From assembly GCA_021299715.1 (NCBI GenBank), contig JAJTEL010000001.1:271171-335170 (forward strand): a stretch of 64,000 nucleotides of DNA. The letters are read 5' to 3'. Shown here piece by piece: positions 51,919 through 60,332 of the stretch; the stretch's first letter is position 1, and the number at the start of each line of letters is the position of its first letter. The position numbers were made by a program, and so were the translations under genes. The stretch is from Ilumatobacteraceae bacterium. Lineage in GTDB: Bacteria; Actinomycetota; Acidimicrobiia; Acidimicrobiales; Ilumatobacteraceae. The notes under the pieces were generated by a model. It did no database searches. It was given only the letters and a program-made list of their open reading frames with translations, and was not told the origin of the DNA.

Positions 51919-53235
51919 ATGATTCAGCGTTTGCGTTGGGCCGCGTATAGCTCTCTCGGCACGGGCCTCATACACGGAATTGCTGTGGGGCTCCATTCCG
52001 AACATGCGTCCGCTGCTCGGTCGTTCTTATTGCTGTCTGTCCTGCAGTTGGGCTGGGGAATTGCATGTCTATCCACCTCACGATGGCAGGTGCGGCTTTT
52101 GGGGCTCGGAATCCATGGGGCCGCCATTGGGGGCTGGATTCTCACGCGAACATCGGGTATCGCATTCATTGACGGCCTACAAATTCCCGAAGACCCGCAG
52201 GCCGCTGACTCGTTGAGTGCTGTGTTGTCGCTGGTGGCTGTGGTGGCTATTGCGTGGGCCACACAACGTGGCGACGCACCCGTTCATCAGACCACCGCAA
52301 TGAACGCTGGGTATTTGTGTGCTGTCGTGGGGCTTCTTGGTGCATGGACCGCTACAGGTTCGGTTCATGTCCACGGAGAGGTGCAACTAGTGGATGGTGG
52401 GCTTGCCATCACCGCAGACGGTGTCATTGTGACGCCAGGTTTGCCAACAGACTCCACAAGTGACGACGCCGTCACCACAACCTCGGTAACGGCGACATCT
52501 GTGGTGCGCAATGGCTCGTCTCAGTCAACGAAGAAAACAACCACCACGTCTACATCAACGACATCAACCACTCTTCACGGCCACGTTCAAACGTCTGATC
52601 AAGCAAATGCCGCGGCATCTGGTTGGCCCAGGGCCTACGATCCGTCACAGCCAGTGAATTTGATTGGTATCGAAGGTTTCACGCCTGAACAGGGTCAACG
52701 CGCGCTCGCTCTGTTGGAAAACACCAAACGTGATTTGCCCACCTATGCCAATTACGCAACTGCGATTGCTGCTGGGTATGTCTCAATAGGAGACGAATCA
52801 TCAGGACATGAACATCTCATCAAGTATTCGCTGTTAAACGACAATCGATTTCTCGACACCACAGCGCCGGAGTCACTTGTCTACAAGGTGGTGGGCACTA
52901 CACGAATTTTGGTCTCAGCCATGTATATCGCTCCACCTGGTACGGCCATTAACGACACAACGCTGGTGAATTACGGAGGTGGACTGCTGCAGTGGCATGT
53001 TCACGACAACTTGTGTTGGAGAAATGTGAACGGAATTCCGAAAGTCATTGGTGCGCTCGATGCGAACGGAAATTGCCCACCAAATTCAGTTCTGCAACGC
53101 GGAGGTGCACCCATGGTGCATGTGTGGATTGCTGCACACGCATGTGGTCCGTTTGCCGCTCTTGAAGGAGTTGGTGCTGGTCTTGCTAGCGAGCCAGACA
53201 ACGTTCGCGTCGACAAGTGCAACGCTGCTCATTAG
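51919..53235 (+). CDS. Membrane-anchored protein with His/Cys-rich C-terminal domain, function unknown
   Basis: I do not recognise this 438-residue protein as a whole. Residues 1-170 hold about five hydrophobic segments. Residues 190-235 are a Ser/Thr linker (KKTTTTSTSTTSTT). The C-terminal 200 residues form a compact domain with GDESSGHEHLIKYSLLND, GGLLQWHVHDNLCW and HVWIAAHACGPFA, a His/Cys/Glu set suited to binding metal. The domain is probably outside the membrane. GAGGGGGAA upstream of ATG 51919 supports the start. A GNAT gene follows after three bases. Confidence 0.7.
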   Translation: MIQRLRWAAYSSLGTGLIHGIAVGLHSEHASAARSFLLLSVLQLGWGIACLSTSRWQVRLLGLGIHGAAIGGWILTRTSGIAFIDGLQIPEDPQAADSLSAVLSLVAVVAIAWATQRGDAPVHQTTAMNAGYLCAVVGLLGAWTATGSVHVHGEVQLVDGGLAITADGVIVTPGLPTDSTSDDAVTTTSVTATSVVRNGSSQSTKKTTTTSTSTTSTTLHGHVQTSDQANAAASGWPRAYDPSQPVNLIGIEGFTPEQGQRALALLENTKRDLPTYANYATAIAAGYVSIGDESSGHEHLIKYSLLNDNRFLDTTAPESLVYKVVGTTRILVSAMYIAPPGTAINDTTLVNYGGGLLQWHVHDNLCWRNVNGIPKVIGALDANGNCPPNSVLQRGGAPMVHVWIAAHACGPFAALEGVGAGLASEPDNVRVDKCNAAH

Positions 53236-53238
53236 TAC

Positions 53239-53811
53239 GTGGTGTTGTACTCAGACGACGTAGAGCAAGTCATTCGCTGTGGGCGGGTAGATCTGCATCA
53301 TTTGTCGGCGCGACGATTAATGGCGTTGCACGAAGGGGCAGAGCAGGAACTTGTTTTCGCGGGACGTGGTTACACGAACCCCTACGGAATCTTGTCGGAT
53401 CAAGACCCCCCCGTGCGTTGGCGCGCGCCACAGGTACAGAAAGACCCTGCTACCAATAAGTGGTTTATTCGATGGATTGTGTTGCGCAGCACGTCGGAGG
53501 TGATTGGAAGCACCAGTTTTCATGCCCCTCCCGATGAGCGCGGCATGTTGGAAATTGGGCTTGGTCTGCATGAACAATTCCATCGGCAGGGGTATGGGTA
53601 TGAAACCTTGATGGGAATGTGGTTGTGGGCTGCAGCGCAACCCGGAGTACGCATCTTTCGTTACACCGTGAGCCCAGAGAATGTGGCGTCTGTGGGTCTC
53701 GTTCAGAAGTTCGGGTTTCACCATGTGGGTCAACAGATAGATCTTGACGATGGCCCCGAAGACATCTACGAGATGTCCGTTGAAGAGTTTCTCTCTGCAC
53801 ACTCGCAGTAA
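53239..53811 (+). CDS. GNAT-family N-acetyltransferase
   Basis: This 190-residue protein has VLRSTSEVIGSTSFHAPPDERGMLEIGLGLHEQFHRQGYGYETLMGM. It contains the acetyl-CoA loop (R-Q-G-Y-G-Y) and the RimJ/RimL-like VSPENVASVGLVQKFGFHHVG ending. It may acetylate an amino terminus or a small amine. The start is GTG 53239 (GTG 53242 possible). It follows the His/Cys-rich membrane protein by three bases, so the two are probably one operon. Confidence 0.82.
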   Translation: MVLYSDDVEQVIRCGRVDLHHLSARRLMALHEGAEQELVFAGRGYTNPYGILSDQDPPVRWRAPQVQKDPATNKWFIRWIVLRSTSEVIGSTSFHAPPDERGMLEIGLGLHEQFHRQGYGYETLMGMWLWAAAQPGVRIFRYTVSPENVASVGLVQKFGFHHVGQQIDLDDGPEDIYEMSVEEFLSAHSQ

Positions 53812-53826
53812 GCGTCTAGTTGCGAA

Positions 53827-54309
53827 TTAGTGCGACGTGCGTTGAAGCACGACGCGAATTCCGCCCATGTCGGGTCGAGTCCAAATCATGTGGCCGTCGT
53901 CGTCTAACCATCGGCGAACTTCTATGCCAGGTAGTCCAACGGGTCGCAAGACAAAGACCTTGTCTTCGTACGAAGCGACAACATGAATAGGTGTTGTGAA
54001 GTCAAACACCGACACATCGTGCACGCCATTTTCTTCGGTTCCGTCTGCTCGTGCATCTGCAATGGTGCCACCACCGCAATCAACAATTCGATTTCCGCAC
54101 TGTTCAATTCGCTCTGTGTATGACAACAGGCGATCATCGGGTGCTACCGGTTCTCCAGCGCGAGTTGCGCTAATTGCCTTCCACACTCCGCGCAGATCGG
54201 GTGCGCCTTCTACGAGTGGTTCGGTGCATTCGCCAAGAATGAGCGGTGGAAACTCTGCGCCATAGCCACCTGGTGGCGTATGCGCAACGGGAATATGGTC
54301 GGCCTTCAT
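53827..54309 (-). CDS. Conserved hypothetical protein, possible lipocalin-like fold
   Basis: This 160-residue soluble protein has DLRGVWKAIS, ERIEQCGNRIVDCGGGTIADARADGT, VVASYEDKVFVLRPVG and WLDDDGHMIWTRPDMGG. The strand-rich layout with a G-x-W near the start is reminiscent of lipocalin-like small-ligand proteins, but I cannot name a family. It overlaps the desaturase stop by four bases (ATGA), so it is co-translated with that enzyme and may serve it or lipid handling. Confidence 0.65.
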   Translation of the reverse strand: MKADHIPVAHTPPGGYGAEFPPLILGECTEPLVEGAPDLRGVWKAISATRAGEPVAPDDRLLSYTERIEQCGNRIVDCGGGTIADARADGTEENGVHDVSVFDFTTPIHVVASYEDKVFVLRPVGLPGIEVRRWLDDDGHMIWTRPDMGGIRVVLQRTSH

Positions 54310-55355
54310 GTGTTGCCTCCAAGGGGCAATGTTGGAATGAGATGAAATGTTGCGTCATTTCGTTGACGACGCAGGGCAGGGAGAATGTCTCGATATGCAG
54401 ATCTCATGTTGGGATATGGCGTGGGTAAATCATGTGCAAGAAGTTCATGCAGCTTTGGAAGTGCGTGATAGGGAACTGCCGGGTACATGTGATGTTCTAA
54501 GTGGTAGTTCATATTGAGATACAAGAAGCGCAGCACCGGCCCCATCAGAACGGTTCGAGTGTTGAGTCGGTGATCAAGAACATCTTCTGCCATTGCTGCG
54601 TGCTGAGTGGTGCCAAACACCACCAACAACCATCGGCCGTACATGGATGGCAGGCCAAACAACATGAGTGGCAAGAATGAACGCATTGCAACGGACCACG
54701 CAAGAACGCCAGCAAACAATGCACAGTGAATACGTCCCCATCGAATTGCTGCGTCTGCTTCACGCGGCGGAACGTAGGTGCTTTCGTCTGGCGACAATCG
54801 CCCCATGATGTTGTGTCCGTATTTGCGAAACTCTGCGGCTGTGCTGAATACGCCAAACATGTCGGCAACTATTCGCCAATAGGGAGTTGGACGTGGATAG
54901 GCAATTTCTGGATCTCGTCCAACAATCAACGTGTCGGCGTGATGTCGGTTATGGCTCCATCGCCACGACACCGGCTCGCGAATGTCCATGAAAGAGGCGA
55001 TGAGATAGATGACATCGTTCGCTTTCTTCGATGCAAAAGCAGTTCGGTGTCCACATTCATGCCACCTGGCGTCAGAAGCAGATCCGTACAACGTTCCGTA
55101 CACAAAGGCCGCGGGGACAGACCACCAGCTGAGCCAGGTGACCCACAGCCACGCGCCCGACGCAACAAGGAGGACAAGCCACAACGCGGTGTGGAACGCA
55201 GCGGGGTTGTTCCGACGCTTCATGAGTGCAAGCAAATGTTCGCGCTGAACAGGGCTGAGTCGCCACGTTGCACCTGCAAGACCTTTGGTGATGGCTTCGA
55301 GTGATTCGGTGCCACGAAGCCCGTAGTCACGATGATGTCGCTGAGCCCCCGCCAT
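54306..55355 (-). CDS. Membrane fatty-acid desaturase
   Basis: This 349-residue desaturase has the three His boxes that bind the diiron centre: HECGH near residue 97, HNRHH near 135 and HLEHH near 288, with hydrophobic segments between. The family introduces double bonds into acyl chains or hydroxylates lipids or carotenoids. The start ATG 55355 has TAATCT six bases upstream, set between the gene and tRNA-Gly. Confidence 0.9.
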   Translation of the reverse strand: MAGAQRHHRDYGLRGTESLEAITKGLAGATWRLSPVQREHLLALMKRRNNPAAFHTALWLVLLVASGAWLWVTWLSWWSVPAAFVYGTLYGSASDARWHECGHRTAFASKKANDVIYLIASFMDIREPVSWRWSHNRHHADTLIVGRDPEIAYPRPTPYWRIVADMFGVFSTAAEFRKYGHNIMGRLSPDESTYVPPREADAAIRWGRIHCALFAGVLAWSVAMRSFLPLMLFGLPSMYGRWLLVVFGTTQHAAMAEDVLDHRLNTRTVLMGPVLRFLYLNMNYHLEHHMYPAVPYHALPKLHELLAHDLPTPYPNMRSAYRDILPALRRQRNDATFHLIPTLPLGGNT

Positions 55356-55361
55356 GAGCGC

Positions 55362-55367
55362 AGATTA
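55362..55367 (-). promoter_or_regulatory. -10 box TAATCT of leaderless desaturase gene
   Basis: TAATCT plus six bases precedes ATG 55355 on the minus strand. The hexamer is identical to that of the BVMO-type gene at 60333. Confidence 0.5.
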
Positions 55368-55394
55368 GTGCTGAGACGGGTGGGATGATTCGAA

Positions 55395-55469
<75 letters not shown>

Positions 55470-55537
55470 GTATGGTGAGCCCCAATTGTACCTAGGGACC
55501 CCTCTCGGCGCACCTTTTGCGCCCTGATGACGTTGGT

Positions 55538-56146
55538 TTATGCGGGTGAATTCTTGCGTCGAGCACGCACGATGATGACCACGAGACCAACGGCAACTGC
55601 TGCAACGACCACGTATTGCAGGTAGTCGCCCCACTTGCCGGCTTTTTCCCATTGGTCACCCAAGCCCCAACCCACGGCGACCCAGATGGTGTTCCACACC
55701 AATGAGCCTGCGGCGGTGAGAAGGGTGAATTTTGCAAGCGGCATCTTGTCGCCACCGGCAGGTATGGAAACCACAGATCGCACAACGGGAATGAGCCTGC
55801 CAAATAACACAACTTTGTTTCCGTGTTTTTCGAACCAGACGAATCCCTTGTGTACGTCCGATTGTTTGAGGCCAACAAACTTGCCAACCGTGGCCAAAAA
55901 TTTTTCCATTCGTACGTCATCAAGAAGGCGCCCAACGGCATACAAGAAATATGCGCCAACAACCGAGCCGATGGTGGCAGCGATAATTCCGCTCACAACA
56001 TCGAAGCGACCTTCGCTGACGTTAAAGCCAGTGAGAAGCAAGATGAGTTCAGATGGAATTGGTGGAAAGATATTTTCCAAAGCGACAAGTACGGCAACAC
56101 CGACTAGTCCGATGGAGTCAATTACGTTGGCGGCCCAATCAATCAC
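55538..56146 (-). CDS. DedA-family membrane protein
   Basis: This 202-residue protein starts with a helix and then ENIFPPIPSELILLLTGF. It carries GRLIPVVRSVVSIPAGGDKMPLAKFTLLTAAGSLVWNTIW, the core DedA/VTT block with conserved Arg and Gly. DedA proteins recycle undecaprenyl phosphate or flip lipids. The start is GTG 56146, with TAGTAT seven bases upstream. Unlike the more divergent relative at 18124, this is a clear member. Confidence 0.93.
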   Translation of the reverse strand: MIDWAANVIDSIGLVGVAVLVALENIFPPIPSELILLLTGFNVSEGRFDVVSGIIAATIGSVVGAYFLYAVGRLLDDVRMEKFLATVGKFVGLKQSDVHKGFVWFEKHGNKVVLFGRLIPVVRSVVSIPAGGDKMPLAKFTLLTAAGSLVWNTIWVAVGWGLGDQWEKAGKWGDYLQYVVVAAVAVGLVVIIVRARRKNSPA

Positions 56147-56153
56147 GGTGTCG

Positions 56154-56159
56154 ATACTA
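56154..56159 (-). promoter_or_regulatory. -10 box TAGTAT of leaderless dedA gene
   Basis: TAGTAT plus seven bases precedes GTG 56146 on the minus strand. Confidence 0.45.
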
Positions 56160-56206
56160 GGTGTCGGCCAGGTGTGCTGCGTTGACTACCACACGTCATA
56201 CAACAG

Positions 56207-56641
56207 TTAATGCGAGATCTTCTCCAGAAAAACAATGGGGATCTCTCGGTCTGTGCGCTGTTGATAGCCCGCATAGCCTTTGTATTTCGCGGTGATTTGT
56301 GGCCATAACTCTGCACGCTCTTCGCTCGTGCCAAGTCGCGCATGGCGTTGATGTTTCGGTTGACCTTGGGCCTCTACCCACACTGTTGGGTTGTCACGAA
56401 GATTGAGGAACCACGCTGGGTGAAAGTCGTCGCCCCCGCGAGAAGCGACGATGACAAAGGTGTCGCCATCTACAACCGGACATGTCAACATGCTCTCGCG
56501 TTCAACCCCTGACTTTCGGCCCGTGGTGTACAGCTTGATGGCGGGCATACCAGCTGGATTCCAGCCCCATTTCCCGAAAGTGACTGCAAGTCCGGCTTTA
56601 TGGACGGCATTCATTGTTTTCAGTACGAAGTTGCTAGGCAT
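56207..56641 (-). CDS. Deazaflavin (F420)-dependent nitroreductase-family protein (Ddn-like)
   Basis: This 144-residue split-barrel protein has KLYTTGRKSGVERESMLTCPVVDGDTFVIVASRGGDDFHPAWFLNLRDNP. That is the family pattern of mycobacterial Ddn (deazaflavin-dependent nitroreductase) and related F420 quinone reductases. It fits with fbiC in this window. The substrate is unknown. ATG 56641 has TATGGT six bases upstream. Confidence 0.9.
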   Translation of the reverse strand: MPSNFVLKTMNAVHKAGLAVTFGKWGWNPAGMPAIKLYTTGRKSGVERESMLTCPVVDGDTFVIVASRGGDDFHPAWFLNLRDNPTVWVEAQGQPKHQRHARLGTSEERAELWPQITAKYKGYAGYQQRTDREIPIVFLEKISH

Positions 56642-56647
56642 ATGGCG

Positions 56648-56653
56648 ACCATA
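56648..56653 (-). promoter_or_regulatory. -10 box TATGGT of leaderless Ddn-like gene
   Basis: TATGGT plus six bases precedes ATG 56641 on the minus strand. Confidence 0.5.
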
Positions 56654-56724
56654 GTGCCTGCGGCGGACCGCGCAGAGTGTTCATCTAGGCCTTCTGAAAG
56701 GCAGGGGAGTACTGTGGAATCCTC

Positions 56725-58464
56725 ATGTTGAAGCGCCTGTTGTCCACTGTCCTCACGCGGTACAGAGGGCTCTTGTGGCTGGTGATTGGCTTTCAGTTTG
56801 TCCAGGCCATGGCGGGGCTGTTCCTTCCCACGCTGAACTCCGACATCATTAATAAAGGTGTGGTCAAGAACGATGTGGGCTACATCTGGCGAATGGGCGG
56901 CATCATGTTGCTGGTCACCCTTGCCCAGGTCGTCTTCTCGGTGGCGGCTGTCTACGTGGGCTCGAAGGTGGCAATGGGGTTTGGTCGAGACGTTCGAAAG
57001 AATCTGTTCCACCAGGTCAACACCTTTTCGGCACGCGAGGTAGCTCAGTTCGGAGCACCATCTTTAATTACCCGCATCACGAACGACGTTCAGCAGGTGC
57101 AGATGCTGGTGCTGATGACGTGCACACTCATTCTGGGCGCCCCATTCACCGCAATTGGTGGAGTGGCCATGGCCATGCATCAAGACCTTGGTCTGTCCCG
57201 AATCCTCATGGTGTCTATTCCTATTTTGACCGTTCTACTTGCGGTCATTATCTCCAGCATGGTGCCCACGTTTCGTCGAATGCAGGAACGCATTGACCGC
57301 ATTAATGAAATTATGCGTGAACAACTCACGGGTATTCGGGTTGTTCGCGCATTTGCTCGCGAACCAGAAGAAGCAAGTCGATTCGCCGATGCAAATACGG
57401 CTCTCACCGACACGGCACTTCGTGGTGGGCGTCTACAAGCATTGATGTTTCCTACCGCAACACTCATCGTCAACTTTTCCAGTGTTGCAGTGGTCTGGTT
57501 TGGCTCCGATCGAATTAGCGATGGTCTCATGCGTCCCGGTGCACTCATTGCATTCCTCACGTACCTCACACAAATTCTCATGTCGGTCATGATGACCACA
57601 TGGATGGCCGCGCTCATTCCACGATCTGCTGTTAGTGCCGAACGAATCATGGAAGTTGTATCCACTCCCACGTCTGTTGTCATCTCCGATTCGCCCGTCA
57701 CCGACATCTCTGCCACAACGCAACTGACGTTTGACGATGTCAGCTTCCGCTATCCCGGTGCAGAATCACCTGTCTTAAGCCATGTGTCGGTCACGGTCAA
57801 TGCCGGAGAAACTCTTGCAGTTGTGGGAAGTACCGGTTCAGGAAAAACCACGTTCGTGAACCTGGTTGCACGAATGTTTGATGCCACTGACGGTGTTGTA
57901 TCTCTCGATGGAGTGAATGTTCGTGACTTGGCTCCCGAAGCATTGTGGTCACGCGTAGGCATGGTGCCGCAGAAGCCGTATTTGTTCTCTGGAACCGTTG
58001 CCAGCAACTTGCGATATGGCAAAGAAGATGCCACCGATGAAGAAATGTGGGAAGCACTGCGAATTGCACAAGCGGAAGATTTCGTTCGTGAGATGCCAGG
58101 CGGTTTAGAGGCCGCCATCGCACAAGGTGGCACCAACGTGTCGGGCGGGCAACGTCAGCGCTTGGCAATTGCCCGAGCTCTTATTCGGAAACCAGAGATT
58201 TATTTGTTTGACGACTCATTTTCTGCACTTGACCTGGCAACCGACGCACGTTTGCGTGCTGCGCTTGAGCCACACGTTCGAGACGCAGTTGTGGTTGTAG
58301 TGGCACAACGTGTGTCAACTATTCGGCGCGCGAACACAATTCTGGTCTTAGAAGACGGCGAGTGTGTAGGGCTGGGAACTCACGACGAGTTACTTGCAAC
58401 ATGCGAGACCTATCAAGAAATTGTCTCCTCGCAAGCCACCTCCAATGAGGAGGAAATGGCATGA
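56725..58464 (+). CDS. ABC exporter half-transporter, degenerate ATP site subunit
   Basis: This 579-residue protein has a six-helix membrane domain followed by an ATPase domain with Walker A GSTGSGKTT and signature VSGGQRQRLAIARAL. Walker B reads YLFDDSFSALD, with Asp in place of the catalytic Glu, and the switch loop reads AQRVST, with Gln instead of His. Those losses mark it as the degenerate-site half of a heterodimeric exporter. TACTGT (56710-56715) lies nine bases before ATG 56725. It overlaps the partner gene by ATGA. The cargo (lipid, drug or peptide) is unknown. Confidence 0.93.
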   Translation: MLKRLLSTVLTRYRGLLWLVIGFQFVQAMAGLFLPTLNSDIINKGVVKNDVGYIWRMGGIMLLVTLAQVVFSVAAVYVGSKVAMGFGRDVRKNLFHQVNTFSAREVAQFGAPSLITRITNDVQQVQMLVLMTCTLILGAPFTAIGGVAMAMHQDLGLSRILMVSIPILTVLLAVIISSMVPTFRRMQERIDRINEIMREQLTGIRVVRAFAREPEEASRFADANTALTDTALRGGRLQALMFPTATLIVNFSSVAVVWFGSDRISDGLMRPGALIAFLTYLTQILMSVMMTTWMAALIPRSAVSAERIMEVVSTPTSVVISDSPVTDISATTQLTFDDVSFRYPGAESPVLSHVSVTVNAGETLAVVGSTGSGKTTFVNLVARMFDATDGVVSLDGVNVRDLAPEALWSRVGMVPQKPYLFSGTVASNLRYGKEDATDEEMWEALRIAQAEDFVREMPGGLEAAIAQGGTNVSGGQRQRLAIARALIRKPEIYLFDDSFSALDLATDARLRAALEPHVRDAVVVVVAQRVSTIRRANTILVLEDGECVGLGTHDELLATCETYQEIVSSQATSNEEEMA

Positions 58465-60323
58465 CCGAGAAGAAGAAACCCCAACACATGCCGGGTTCCG
58501 AACTACGGAACAGTCGAATGCATGTTGTGGGAATGCCAGTGGAGAAGTCAGAGAACTTCTCAGCCACCGCGCGTCGTCTTATGGGACTCATGGCAGGGGA
58601 GAAGTATCTCGTTGCGTTCATCATGACGCTGGCAGTTCTCAGCGTTGCGTTGGTGGTGTCTGGTCCGCGAGTTCTTGGCCACGCAACCGACATTTTGTTT
58701 AACGGACTCACCGGGCGAGATGGAAACGACGGTGTCAATTTTGCAGCGCTTCACCGCACGTTGTGGTGGGCAGTTGCGGTGTACGCATTGTCTTTCTTGC
58801 TTGCGTATGGCCAAACCTATTTATTGGCCGGTGTGGTGCAGCGCACCATGTATGCGTTGCGCTCGAACATTGAGGCGAAGATTCATCGCCTTCCGTTGTC
58901 GTACATCGATCAGCACTCTCGCGGCGACCTCCTCAGCCGTGTCACCAACGACATTGACAACATCTCGCAAAGTCTTCAGCAATCGCTCAGCCAACTCATC
59001 ACGTCGCTGCTCACCATTATTGGCGTGCTTGTGATGATGCTTTCCGTCTCCCCATTACTGGCGCTCATTGCCATTGTGACCGTGCCGCTTTCGGTGCTGT
59101 CCATGAAGCAAATCGCTAATAGATCGAAGAAGCGATTCATTGCGCAGTGGTCTCATACAGGTGCATTGAACGGACTCATTGAAGAGACCTTTACCGGCCA
59201 CGCCATCGTCAAAACATTCGGCAAGCAGGCTGAAGTAGAAGAGCGTTTTGCTGTCACTAATGAAAAACTCTTTGAAGCAGGTTTTGGTGCTCAGTTCATG
59301 TCGGGTTCCATTCAGCCCGCCATGATGTTTGTGGGCAACATCAACTATGTACTCATTGCTCTCGTCGGCGGCTTGCGCGTCGCGTCGGGCTCTATGGGGC
59401 TGGGAGATGTTCAGGCCTTTATCCAGTATTCTCGCCAATTCACGCAGCCACTCACTCAAACAGCATCCATGATGAACGTGTTGCAGTCTGGTGTTGCGTC
59501 GGCAGAGAGGGTGTTTGAAGTTCTCGATACGGAAGAAGAAAGCATCGAACCGCCATCACGACTCACCGGTGAAGTGAAGGGTCGCATCGCTTTTGAAAAT
59601 GTCCACTTCGCTTATGACCCCGAACGACCACTCATTGAAGATCTGTCGCTCGTTGCTGAACCCGGCACCACCGTCGCCATCGTCGGACCCACCGGAGCCG
59701 GCAAGACCACGTTGGTGAACTTGGTGATGCGTTTCTACGACCTTCAATCTGGTCGCATCACGCTTGATGGCATCGACATTGCATCCATTCCTCGTCGAGA
59801 ACTTCGACAAAACATCGGAATGGTTCTGCAAGACACTTGGCTGTTCGGCGGAACCATTCGTCAAAACATTGCCTACGGCAACCCATCTGCCACTGAAGAA
59901 CAAATTCGTGCAGCGGCGAAAGCTGCGTATGTCGATCGTTTCGTGCACTCTCTTCCAAAGGGGTACGACACGGTGTTGGACAACGAAGGTGGTGCGGTGA
60001 GTGCTGGCGAAAAGCAGTTGCTCACCATCGCTCGTGCTTTCCTGGCCGACCCCAGCATTCTCATTTTGGATGAAGCAACAAGTTCGGTCGACACACGCAC
60101 CGAAGTTCTCATCCAAAAAGCCATGGTGGCGTTGCGTAGTCAACGGACAAGTTTTGTGATTGCTCACCGATTGTCCACCATTCGTGACGCTCACGTCATT
60201 TTGGTTATGGAATCTGGCCGCATTGTTGAGCAAGGAAATCACGAGGACCTCATCGCGGCCAAGGGAGCGTACTACAGGCTGTACCAATCGCAGTTCTCGG
60301 GCGCCGCTACCGACTTGGCATAA
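58461..60323 (+). CDS. ABC exporter half-transporter, canonical catalytic subunit
   Basis: This is the 620-residue partner of the preceding gene. It has an N-terminal cytoplasmic stretch, a six-helix membrane domain and an ATPase domain with Walker A GPTGAGKTT, Walker B LILDEATSSVD (catalytic Glu present) and switch AHRLST. Its signature is altered (AVSAGEKQLLTIARA), which places the weak signature in the same composite site as the partner's degenerate Walker B. The start overlaps the previous stop (ATGA). Confidence 0.93.
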   Translation: MTEKKKPQHMPGSELRNSRMHVVGMPVEKSENFSATARRLMGLMAGEKYLVAFIMTLAVLSVALVVSGPRVLGHATDILFNGLTGRDGNDGVNFAALHRTLWWAVAVYALSFLLAYGQTYLLAGVVQRTMYALRSNIEAKIHRLPLSYIDQHSRGDLLSRVTNDIDNISQSLQQSLSQLITSLLTIIGVLVMMLSVSPLLALIAIVTVPLSVLSMKQIANRSKKRFIAQWSHTGALNGLIEETFTGHAIVKTFGKQAEVEERFAVTNEKLFEAGFGAQFMSGSIQPAMMFVGNINYVLIALVGGLRVASGSMGLGDVQAFIQYSRQFTQPLTQTASMMNVLQSGVASAERVFEVLDTEEESIEPPSRLTGEVKGRIAFENVHFAYDPERPLIEDLSLVAEPGTTVAIVGPTGAGKTTLVNLVMRFYDLQSGRITLDGIDIASIPRRELRQNIGMVLQDTWLFGGTIRQNIAYGNPSATEEQIRAAAKAAYVDRFVHSLPKGYDTVLDNEGGAVSAGEKQLLTIARAFLADPSILILDEATSSVDTRTEVLIQKAMVALRSQRTSFVIAHRLSTIRDAHVILVMESGRIVEQGNHEDLIAAKGAYYRLYQSQFSGAATDLA

Positions 60324-60326
60324 TCT
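60321..60326 (+). promoter_or_regulatory. -10 box TAATCT overlapping the ABC gene stop codon
   Basis: TAATCT contains the TAA stop of the exporter gene and lies six bases before ATG 60333, so the monooxygenase gene likely has its own leaderless promoter. Confidence 0.5.
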
Positions 60327-60332
60327 CGCAGT

